A DNA stretch of 64,000 bases from Flavobacterium saliperosum. GTDB lineage: Bacteria > Bacteroidota > Bacteroidia > Flavobacteriales > Flavobacteriaceae. A program made the position numbers and the translations under genes. The stretch is from contig NZ_FMTY01000005.1 in the NCBI RefSeq assembly GCF_900100625.1, positions 124,001-188,000 of the forward strand, written 5' to 3'. The number at the start of each line of letters is the position of its first letter. Positions within the stretch are counted from its first letter, which is position 1. The notes under the pieces were generated by a model that was not told the DNA's origin, made no database searches, and saw only the letters and a program-made list of their open reading frames with translations. Of the stretch, positions 35,323 through 42,554 are shown piece by piece.

Positions 35323-35360
35323 TTTTGGAGCAAAGGGTCGTTTTGTGTCCGGTTTTGTAT

Positions 35361-35403
35361 TTCCTGCTGTCCGCTCTACGCGGTGCCGCTCCCATCAGGG
35401 CTA
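35361..35403. repeat. Short REP-like element
   Basis: TTCCTGCTGTCCGCT at one end and GCCGCTCCCATCAGGGCTA at the other share both flanks with the longer element at 42444-42526. The central stem-loop is missing, so this looks like a shortened copy. Confidence 0.55.
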
Positions 35404-35454
35404 AAGAGGAAGCCATTTTTCTTTTTGTTAACTAAAAATAACCGGGCAACTTTG

Positions 35455-35462
35455 TACCTTTG
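35455..35462 (+). promoter_or_regulatory. -7 promoter motif that decides the HAD gene start
   Basis: TACCTTTG matches TAnnTTTG. The in-frame ATG at 35460 lies within the motif, so the ATG at 35484 is the true start. Confidence 0.6.
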
Positions 35463-35483
35463 CACGCAACAACACAATTTACA

Positions 35484-36149
35484 ATGATTAAGACAGTAAT
35501 TTTCGACATGGACGGCGTGATTGTCGACACCGAACCGGTTCACAAGTATGCCTATTTCAAACATTTTGACGAATTGGGAATTCAGGTTTCCGAAGCAATG
35601 TATGGTTCTTTTACCGGAAATTCCACCCGAAATGTTTTCCAACGTATTAAAGATACCTTCCATTTAGAACACGAAGTCGAAGATTTGATTCTGAGAAAAC
35701 GCCATCTTTTCAACGAAGCGTTCGACACCAAACCCGATTTAGAACTGATAGAAGGCGTTCATGACCTGATTAAAAACCTGCACGAAAACGGCATGCAGCT
35801 TATTTTGGCTTCTTCGGCATCGAAAAGTACGATTCAGCGCGTTTTCAACCGTTTTGATTTGCACCAGTATTTCACCCATACCGTAAGCGGTGAGGATTTC
35901 CCGAAATCCAAACCACATCCGGCCATATTTTTACATGCGGCGTCACTTTCCGTTGCTCCGAAAGAACACTGTATTGTGATTGAAGACAGTACCAATGGTG
36001 TTCAGGCTTCGAAATCGGCGGAGATTTTCTGTATCGGTTATCACAGTGAAAATTCAAAGCATCAGGATTTGTCGTTGGCAGACCATATTATCCATGATTT
36101 TAGCGAAATTGACTTTGAAACCATTTTAAACATCAAGAAAAAAGCCTAA
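35484..36149 (+). CDS. HAD-superfamily phosphatase (beta-phosphoglucomutase-like)
   Basis: A 221-residue cytoplasmic enzyme. HAD motif I is VIFDMDGVIVDTE (residues 5-17), motif II is ILASSASKS, and motif III/IV are KSKPHPAIF and CIVIEDSTNGVQASK. The helical cap between motif I and II (about 18-80) is of the beta-phosphoglucomutase type. The substrate is probably a small sugar phosphate but cannot be named. The DUF3667 gene follows 20 bases downstream. Confidence 0.85.
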   Translation: MIKTVIFDMDGVIVDTEPVHKYAYFKHFDELGIQVSEAMYGSFTGNSTRNVFQRIKDTFHLEHEVEDLILRKRHLFNEAFDTKPDLELIEGVHDLIKNLHENGMQLILASSASKSTIQRVFNRFDLHQYFTHTVSGEDFPKSKPHPAIFLHAASLSVAPKEHCIVIEDSTNGVQASKSAEIFCIGYHSENSKHQDLSLADHIIHDFSEIDFETILNIKKKA

Positions 36150-36169
36150 CTTAGTAAAAACTAAGATTC

Positions 36170-36916
36170 ATGGCGGAACCTGTTAAATGTCTTCAATGTG
36201 ATTCGGCAGTAACAACAGCATATTGCGGCGTTTGCGGCCAGAAAGCATCAACGCGCAGGTTTTCATTCAAAGAAGTGGTCATAACCGATTTCATGTACGG
36301 TGTTTTTCATACCGAAAAAGGTTTTTTCTATACTGTTAAAGAGTTGGTAACCAGACCTGGGCACAGTATTCGCGAATACATCAACGGAAAAAGAGCCGTG
36401 CATTTCAGTTATTTCCCGCTTTTGATTATTCTGGTAACGATTTCATTTTTGGTGAGCCGGTTCGCAGAGATAAACATCGCAGAGATTTACGATAAAAACG
36501 GACAGGGTGTTTTCTCGGAAGTACAGGATTTCTACCATAAGTATCCCAGAGGTTATTTGTTGCTGTCCATTCCGATTTATTCGTTATTCAGCTTTGTTTT
36601 TTTTATAAAAAGCGGCCTGAATTACGCCGAAAATATAGTGCTGAATTGCTACAGAACCGCCGGTGAATCTCTTTTCACGATTGCATTTTACATCGCGTGC
36701 ATTTTCATAAAAAACATCGATCTGATCAGTGTTATGTATATTGGTTTGCAATTGCTGGTGTTGTTGTATATGATTTGGTTTTATTATCAGTTTTTCTCCT
36801 TCTACTATAAAGTGAAATGGCTTCTTTTTCTAAAAACGATTATTGTTTCGGTACTCATTACCGTATTAAGTACGGTGTCGATTATTTTTGTGATGGGAAT
36901 TTATGGTGCGAGTTAG
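36170..36916 (+). CDS. DUF3667 membrane protein
   Basis: A 248-residue protein. A zinc ribbon at the N-terminus (KCLQCDSAVTTAYCGVCGQK, about residues 4-23) leads to RRFSFKEVVITDF, the DUF3667 signature, and about six membrane helices. The family is typical of Bacteroidota and has no known function. Its 3' end overlaps the convergent photolyase gene by 4 bases. Confidence 0.82.
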   Translation: MAEPVKCLQCDSAVTTAYCGVCGQKASTRRFSFKEVVITDFMYGVFHTEKGFFYTVKELVTRPGHSIREYINGKRAVHFSYFPLLIILVTISFLVSRFAEINIAEIYDKNGQGVFSEVQDFYHKYPRGYLLLSIPIYSLFSFVFFIKSGLNYAENIVLNCYRTAGESLFTIAFYIACIFIKNIDLISVMYIGLQLLVLLYMIWFYYQFFSFYYKVKWLLFLKTIIVSVLITVLSTVSIIFVMGIYGAS

Positions 36917-38202
36917 CTGTCTAAAGCTGTTTTGTAAACGTTCAGACATTTTTCGCGCGCTTCTTTATGATCTACAATGGGTTTTGGATACTTCGAAGTT
37001 TCCAGTTCCGGAATCCATTTTTTGATGTATTTCAAATCCTTGTCGAATTTTTTAATCTGTTCCGTAGGGTTGAAAATCCTGAAATAAGGCGCCGCATCCA
37101 CACCGCTTCCGGCGGCCCATTGCCAATTCCCCACATTGCTGGCTTGTTCATAATCCAAAAGCTTTTGCGCAAAATAGGTTTCGCCCCAGCGCCAGTCGAT
37201 TAGCAGATGTTTGCAAAGAAAACTGGCCACAATCATACGCACGCGGTTGTGCATGTGTCCGGTAGCGTTAAGTTCGCGCATGCCTGCATCAACAAAAGGA
37301 TAACCGGTTTTTCCTTCGCACCATTTTTGGAACAATTCCTCATCGTTACTCCACCGAATCGCTTCGTATTTTTCACGGAAACTCCGGTTAACCGTATGCG
37401 GAAAATGCCATAGGATTTGCATGAAGAATTCACGCCAGATCAGTTCATTCCAAAAGGTTTCGTTTTTTGCGGTAATAGCTTGAGCAATCATTTTCCGAAT
37501 CGAAACCGCACCAAAACGCAAGTAGATTCCGAGTAATGAAGTCCCGGCAATAGCAGGAAAATTACGCGTGTCTTCATAATTGGCGATGAGTTTTTCGGAA
37601 ATATTGAAAGGCGGAACGGTTATGGCTGATGTTGTGAATCCAATGTCGGATAAGTTCAAAAACGGGTAGGAGTGATTGGTTATTTTTTCCAAAAGTGTTT
37701 CCGAAGGATAGTGCACCAAAGCGGTTTTACGGAAGTTTTCTTTCCATTTTTTAGAGTAGGGCGTATACACCACATAAGGGCTGCCGTCCTCTTTAACCAC
37801 TTCGCTTTTTTCAAAAATCACCTGGTCTTTACAGGTTTTGAATGCGACGGAATTCGCTTTGAAAAGGTCATTCAGCATTTTATCCCTTTTTCGGGCATAC
37901 GGCTCGTAATCGTGATTGGTGTAAACGGTTGTTATTTTGTTTTCGGACATCAGTTTCTTAAAAACCGTTTCCGGAGTTCCGTGAAACACTGCCAGTGATT
38001 TTCCAACAGTTTTCAGTTGCTCCTGAATCTTGACTAACTGACTGTGTATGAAGCTTACCCGTGCATCGTCTTTGGATAATTGGGACAGGATGTTCTCATC
38101 AAAAATAAAAATGGGAAGTGTTTCCTCATTGCTGTTTAAAGCATGAAAAAGCCCTGTGTTGTCTTCTAATCGTAAATCGCGTCTAAACCAAAAGATGTTC
38201 AT
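36913..38202 (-). CDS. phrB: Class I CPD photolyase / cryptochrome-family protein
   Basis: A 429-residue flavoprotein that uses blue light to split cyclobutane pyrimidine dimers. The N-terminal photolyase domain (FWFRRDLRLEDN) may bind an antenna cofactor. The FAD domain has WNELIWREFFMQILWHFPH, FVDAGMRELNATGHMHNR and LDYEQASNVGNWQWAAGSG, with the Trp residues of the electron-transfer chain. It is the last gene of an operon with an SRPBCC and an SDR gene, 42 bases behind the SDR. Assignment to photolyase rather than signalling cryptochrome is the more common outcome. Confidence 0.88.
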   Translation of the reverse strand: MNIFWFRRDLRLEDNTGLFHALNSNEETLPIFIFDENILSQLSKDDARVSFIHSQLVKIQEQLKTVGKSLAVFHGTPETVFKKLMSENKITTVYTNHDYEPYARKRDKMLNDLFKANSVAFKTCKDQVIFEKSEVVKEDGSPYVVYTPYSKKWKENFRKTALVHYPSETLLEKITNHSYPFLNLSDIGFTTSAITVPPFNISEKLIANYEDTRNFPAIAGTSLLGIYLRFGAVSIRKMIAQAITAKNETFWNELIWREFFMQILWHFPHTVNRSFREKYEAIRWSNDEELFQKWCEGKTGYPFVDAGMRELNATGHMHNRVRMIVASFLCKHLLIDWRWGETYFAQKLLDYEQASNVGNWQWAAGSGVDAAPYFRIFNPTEQIKKFDKDLKYIKKWIPELETSKYPKPIVDHKEAREKCLNVYKTALDS

Positions 38203-38244
38203 GTTTTATGTTTATGGTTTTATTTCAACTAATGATTTCTCTCA

Positions 38245-38943
38245 CTACCCGTTTAGTAACAAGGTTGACATACCGCCATCTACATGGAAAATTTGTCCGG
38301 TAATCCATGAACTTTTATCACTTAATAGAAAGCAAGCCATTTGAGCATTGTCTTCCGGTTTACCAACTCGTTTTAACGGATGCCGCTCGGCTGATTTTTC
38401 CTGTTTGGTTTCGTTGTTCAGGAATTTATCGGCCAGTGGCGTATCCGTTAAGGAGGGCGCTATTACATTGACTCTGATTTTTGGGGCATATTCTGCGGCT
38501 AATGCTTTGGCAAAACCTTCAATGGCACCTTTTGAAGCTGCAACGCTGGTGTGAAATGGCATTCCCATAGTGGCGGCAACACTGCTAAACATAACAATGC
38601 TTGCTTGTTCGGCAGCTAATAGGTTAGGTAAAACCGATTGAATCACTTTCACCAAGCTTATGAAATTAAGTTGTAAATCGGTTTCAAAAACTTCCGGTTT
38701 TAATCCTTTAAACGGTCTTAAATTGATGCTTCCGGGACAATACACCAAACCATCAATAACAGTTGGCAGAAGTAAAGTATCAATTGTGTCGGTTATGGCA
38801 TCGAACGAAATATGTGTCGCATTTACATCAGACAAGTTATCATTACTTCTTGAAGCAATGAAGAGGTTATTCTTGTTTTGAAGTTCTTTTGCAATGGCTA
38901 ACCCGATTCCGTAGGAACCACCTATTAATAGTATGTTTTTCAT
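38245..38943 (-). CDS. Short-chain dehydrogenase/reductase lacking the catalytic Tyr
   Basis: A 232-residue Rossmann protein with the NAD(P) motif GGSYGIGLAIA (residues 7-17) and VNVIAPSLTDTPL. In normal SDRs the catalytic site is Y-x-x-x-K; here the same place reads HTSVAASKGAIEGF, so Val takes the position of Tyr while Lys is kept. The upstream catalytic Ser region (VMFSSVAATMGMP) remains. It may be inactive as an oxidoreductase or use another residue. It lies 3 bases behind the SRPBCC stop and before the photolyase gene, so it belongs to the same operon. Confidence 0.8.
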   Translation of the reverse strand: MKNILLIGGSYGIGLAIAKELQNKNNLFIASRSNDNLSDVNATHISFDAITDTIDTLLLPTVIDGLVYCPGSINLRPFKGLKPEVFETDLQLNFISLVKVIQSVLPNLLAAEQASIVMFSSVAATMGMPFHTSVAASKGAIEGFAKALAAEYAPKIRVNVIAPSLTDTPLADKFLNNETKQEKSAERHPLKRVGKPEDNAQMACFLLSDKSSWITGQIFHVDGGMSTLLLNG

Positions 38944-38946
38944 AAT

Positions 38947-39423
38947 TTATTTTCTGGAATTTGTTCTGTCGAATTCACCAAAAAGTTCAGTCAGTATTTT
39001 TTTTCTGAAGGTAAAGATCTCATTCAGTTTCGGTCGCACCACAATCGGATGAAATAATTTTCCGATGAATCCGTAAGGTACTTTATAGTGTACGATGTCT
39101 TCCATTTCCACACCGCCGTCAATTTCTTTGAAAAAATGTTTGTGATGCCAGAATTTATAAGGTCCGAATCGCTGTTCGTCCACAAAGAATTCTTTGTATT
39201 GTACCTGCGAAATTTCAGTGACCCATTCCATGCTAATACCTGGAAAAGGCGATATTTTGTAATGAATGACCTGTCCGGCAAACATTTTACGTTCGTCTCC
39301 GGAAAGGGTGTGGAACTTCATCGAATCCGGTGTAATGGTATTTAAGTTTTTCGGATCTGAAAAGAATTCCCATGCTTTGTCAAGGGTTATGGGAAGTTTT
39401 TGCTTTGCATGAAGAGTATACAT
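38947..39423 (-). CDS. SRPBCC-fold protein (polyketide cyclase/START-like)
   Basis: From the ATG at 39423 (MYTLHAKQKLPITLDKAW) it has 158 residues. The pattern is that of the SRPBCC lipid-binding fold: an N-terminal strand, FFSDPKNLNTITPDSM, a run of beta strands (GQVIHYKISPFPG, VEMEDIVHYKVPYG) and a long C-terminal helix. No catalytic residues are known. It is the first gene of the photolyase operon and may bind a lipid or pigment substrate. Confidence 0.82.
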   Translation of the reverse strand: MYTLHAKQKLPITLDKAWEFFSDPKNLNTITPDSMKFHTLSGDERKMFAGQVIHYKISPFPGISMEWVTEISQVQYKEFFVDEQRFGPYKFWHHKHFFKEIDGGVEMEDIVHYKVPYGFIGKLFHPIVVRPKLNEIFTFRKKILTELFGEFDRTNSRK

Positions 39424-39512
39424 TGGACTATTTTTTTGTAAAATTACAACAATGTTTAATCTTTTTAAAAAATAATTAAACATAAAATCTTATTTAAGCT
39501 ATTCTTAACATT

Positions 39513-39539
39513 TTGAGTTTGTATTTTTTACTATTTTCG
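39513..39539 (+). promoter_or_regulatory. Promoter of the DUF2911 gene
   Basis: TTG (39513-39515), 16 bases, then TATTTTCG, one mismatch from TAnnTTTG. The ATG follows after 34 bases. Confidence 0.5.
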
Positions 39540-39573
39540 TTGCACAGAAATAAAATAAACGAAACCTAAGATT

Positions 39574-40419
39574 ATGAAAAAAATAATGCTGACTGCGGTT
39601 TTTGCTTTTGCAACATTGGCAATGCAGGCGCAGGTTAAAACACCACAGGCGAGTCCGATTACTAAAATTGAACAGGTTGTAGGCCTTACAGACGTTGCGA
39701 TTGACTATTCGCGTCCGAGTACAAAAGGGAGAACCGTTTTCGGAGAATTGGTTCCTTATGGTAAGCTTTGGAGAACCGGAGCAAACGCAAATACAACTGT
39801 TTCTTTCAGTGAGGATGTTACTATTGCCGGAAAAACATTAAAAAAAGGGAAGTATGCTTTGTTTACATTACCAAAAGCAGACAGCTGGGATGTGATTTTT
39901 TATTCGGACACCGATAATTGGGGTTTACCTGAAAATTGGGACGAGGCTAAAGTGGCTCTTAAAACAACGGTTAAGCCGGAAACCTTAAACCGCAAAGTGG
40001 AAACCTTCACTATTGGCGTGAATAATGTGGATAACGATTCGGCTTTTCTGGAATTGTCATGGGAGAAAACCATTGTAGCGGTTAAGTTTGAAGTGCCAAC
40101 ACAAAAAACGGCAATGAAGAGTATCGAAAAAACATTGGCCGGACCTTCATCTGCAGATTTCTTCTCTTCCGCAAACTATTTTTACCAATCTAACGGCGAT
40201 TTGAATAAAGCGTTGACTTGGGTTAATAAGGCTGTGGAAATGGAAAAAGAAGCACCTTTCTGGTACTTGCGTCTGAAATCTCTGATCCAGGCGAAAAAAG
40301 GAGATAAAGCGGCGGCTGTTGAAACGGCAAAGTTGTCTTTGGCTGCAGCTGAAAAAGCTAAAAACATGGATTATGTTAAGATGAACAAAGATTCCATTGC
40401 AGAATGGTCTAAGAAATAA
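39574..40419 (+). CDS. DUF2911 secreted protein
   Basis: A 281-residue protein with signal peptide MKKIMLTAVFAFATLAMQAQ. The DUF2911 domain spans about residues 25-185, with VDYSRPS-like IDYSRPSTKGR, LVPYGKLWRTGANANTTVSF and KKGKYALFTLP. A helical TPR-like stretch follows (about 200-281, WVNKAVEMEKEAPFWYLRLK). It is periplasmic or secreted and of unknown function. It is a single gene closed by the hairpin at 40438. Confidence 0.85.
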   Translation: MKKIMLTAVFAFATLAMQAQVKTPQASPITKIEQVVGLTDVAIDYSRPSTKGRTVFGELVPYGKLWRTGANANTTVSFSEDVTIAGKTLKKGKYALFTLPKADSWDVIFYSDTDNWGLPENWDEAKVALKTTVKPETLNRKVETFTIGVNNVDNDSAFLELSWEKTIVAVKFEVPTQKTAMKSIEKTLAGPSSADFFSSANYFYQSNGDLNKALTWVNKAVEMEKEAPFWYLRLKSLIQAKKGDKAAAVETAKLSLAAAEKAKNMDYVKMNKDSIAEWSKK

Positions 40420-40437
40420 TCTTACGTTTTATATAGT

Positions 40438-40466
40438 AAAAAGGCTGTCAATTGACAGCCTTTTTT
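40438..40466 (+). terminator. Terminator of the DUF2911 gene
   Basis: A perfect hairpin GGCTGTCAATTGACAGCC with flanking A- and U-tracts. Confidence 0.88.
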
Positions 40467-40606
40467 ATTGGTTTCGATTTAACTTCTGAAATTCTATTGT
40501 CACAGATTCCACACCCGAGCGAAGCGAACTGACGAAGTAATTCCCACGGATTGATTTATGCAAATTTGTTTAATCTGCGGCAAATAATTGCTTTATCCTA
40601 CTATTT

Positions 40607-42289
40607 TTATTCTTTAGTTTTTAGTACCGATTGCAGCAAAACGCCCAGAATAATGGTAAGCATCGCTCCGATAAAATTCAGCCAAAGGAAACTTACGATG
40701 TCAAGATAAAAAATGTAAAAGATGGTAAGTTGTGTTATAACGGCACTCCAAAATACGGCTCTCGCTTTTACAAACTTCACATAGAAGGCCACAAGGAAAA
40801 TCCCCAATACCGTTCCGTAAAAAATGGAACCTACAATATTTACCAACTGAATCAGGTTTTCGAAAAGTGTACCCACACAGGCAAACAAGATGGCAATGAC
40901 TCCCCACATTAAAGTGAAAAGCTTGGTTGATGTTACAAAATGTTTTTCAGATTTGTCGGCTTTAAGGTTTCGCTTGTAAATGTCTATGGTTGTGGTCGAT
41001 GCCAATGCGGTTAGTCCGGACGCCGAGGACGACATCGCTGCGGAAAAGATTACCGCCAATAACAAACCGATCAAGCCTTTAGGTAAGAAATTCAGAATGA
41101 AATACAGGAAAACATAGTCTTTATCGTTGGTTTCGGTTTTCTCATCCACTTTAGCGATAATCTCTTTCGCCTGTTCACGCAGATCTTTTTCCTTTCCGGA
41201 AAGGGAAACCATTTTCTGTTGTAAAATAGGGTTGTCGAAATCCTGATTCAATTGCCCCACATACAACATGCTGATTTCTTTCTTTTCGGACTGAACGGCA
41301 TCCAGCTCTTTTTCCAGTTTTTCGTATGCGGCCTTGTGAGTCGAATTTCTCACCAAATCATTATTCGTCGGATTAAAATGCAAAGGTGAGGAGTGGAATT
41401 GGAAAAAAACAAAAACCATAACACCGGTAAGCAAAATGAAAAACTGCATCGGAACTTTCAACAAACCGTTCATTATCAGTCCCATCTGACTTTCGCGAAT
41501 CGATTTCCCGCTCAAATAACGACCAACCTGCGACTGGTCCGTACCAAAATAGGAAAGCGCCAAAAAGAATCCGCCCGTAATGCCGCTCCAGAAGGTGTAT
41601 CGGGTTTCAGGATCAAACGAAAAATCAACAATGTCCATTTTATCATTCGCACCCGCAATGCCCAAGGCATTACTGAAACTCAATTCTTCGGGTAAATAGC
41701 TTAAAATCAGAAAGAAAGTGATGAACATTCCGGTCATAATTACGAACATCTGTTGTTTTTGCGTCACGTTTACGGCTTTGGTTCCGCCCGAAAAGGTGTA
41801 AATAATCACCATGATTCCAATCACAATGTTCATCAGCGTCAGGTTCCAACCCAATAAGGCCGACATGATAATCGCCGGGGCATAAATCGTCAGTCCGGTT
41901 CCCAATCCGCGCTGTATTAAGAATAGGATGGAAGCCAACGAACGCGTTTTAACATCGAATCGCTGTTCCAGAAATTCGTATGCGGTAAAAACCTTGAGTT
42001 TGTGGTAAATCGGAATAAAAGTGATGCAAATCACCACCATCGCAATCGGCAATCCGAAGTAAAACTGTACGAAACCCATGCCGTCATGATACGCTTGTCC
42101 CGGCGTGGAAAGAAACGTAATCGCGCTCGCCTGTGTAGCCATCACCGAAAGTCCGACTGTCCACCAAGGTGTTTCGTTGTTTCCTAAAATGTATTCTTCC
42201 ACGTTTTTACTGCCTTTGGTCTTCCAAGCGCCGTAAATCACAATAAATAAAAGCGTTACCGAAAGTACAATCCAATCAATGATCTGCAT
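40607..42289 (-). CDS. Sodium:solute symporter (SSS/SLC5 family)
   Basis: A 560-residue inner-membrane transporter with about 13 helices: VSVMATQASAITFLSTPGQA, AYEFLEQRFDVKTRSLASIL, the typical FSAAMSSSASGLTALASTTT (helix 8 sodium site) and TKLFTLMWG. An unusual charged loop (about 315-385, LEKELDAVQSEKKEIS, KEKDLREQAKEI) interrupts the membrane part. The solute, probably a sugar or organic acid, is unknown. A 34-codon membrane peptide gene lies 3 bases upstream. Confidence 0.85.
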   Translation of the reverse strand: MQIIDWIVLSVTLLFIVIYGAWKTKGSKNVEEYILGNNETPWWTVGLSVMATQASAITFLSTPGQAYHDGMGFVQFYFGLPIAMVVICITFIPIYHKLKVFTAYEFLEQRFDVKTRSLASILFLIQRGLGTGLTIYAPAIIMSALLGWNLTLMNIVIGIMVIIYTFSGGTKAVNVTQKQQMFVIMTGMFITFFLILSYLPEELSFSNALGIAGANDKMDIVDFSFDPETRYTFWSGITGGFFLALSYFGTDQSQVGRYLSGKSIRESQMGLIMNGLLKVPMQFFILLTGVMVFVFFQFHSSPLHFNPTNNDLVRNSTHKAAYEKLEKELDAVQSEKKEISMLYVGQLNQDFDNPILQQKMVSLSGKEKDLREQAKEIIAKVDEKTETNDKDYVFLYFILNFLPKGLIGLLLAVIFSAAMSSSASGLTALASTTTIDIYKRNLKADKSEKHFVTSTKLFTLMWGVIAILFACVGTLFENLIQLVNIVGSIFYGTVLGIFLVAFYVKFVKARAVFWSAVITQLTIFYIFYLDIVSFLWLNFIGAMLTIILGVLLQSVLKTKE

Positions 42290-42292
42290 AGT

Positions 42293-42397
42293 CTAAGCGT
42301 ACATTTGCATTAAGAAATAGAAAAGCAAAATATAGAACGCGTTGAGCAGCAACACAACCGTATAACTTTTTTTCCATTTGAATTCTTCTTCTTGCAT
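42293..42397 (-). CDS. 34-residue single-helix membrane peptide before the symporter
   Basis: On the minus strand the ATG at 42397 opens a 34-codon frame ending TAG at 42293. The charged start MQEEEFKWKKSYT is followed by one helix (VVLLLNAFYILLFYFLMQMY). Only 3 bases separate its stop from the symporter ATG, so it is very likely cotranslated. An A-rich stretch precedes the ATG. It resembles small accessory subunits found next to membrane transporters; no family was recognised. Confidence 0.55.
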   Translation of the reverse strand: MQEEEFKWKKSYTVVLLLNAFYILLFYFLMQMYA

Positions 42398-42443
42398 GTT
42401 TATTTTTTTTAGGAGCATCACGCTCGTTTTATCAATCACTTTC

Positions 42444-42526
42444 AGTCCTGCTGTACGCTATATCTTTTTTTACTGCCTTCGGGAACCGCAGTCAGAAAAA
42501 AAAGGATGCCGCTGCCATCAGGGCTA
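42444..42526. repeat. REP-like hairpin element
   Basis: The ends CCTGCTGTACGC and GCCGCTGCCATCAGG can pair imperfectly. The centre has a stem TTTTTTTACTGC / GCAGTCAGAAAAAAA with a CTTCGGGAAC loop. A shortened copy sits at 35361-35403. Such intergenic repeats are common in Flavobacterium genomes from recollection; the function is unknown. Confidence 0.6.
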
Positions 42527-42554
42527 TACAACACCTTTCGTATTTCAAATTGTG

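Noticed and set aside
35159-35416. Open frame across the 14-bp tandem array
   Set aside because: Its protein is a translation of the tandem repeat (FTYPF/FHLSL units) with no family likeness, and it overlaps the sigma gene start and the REP-like element.
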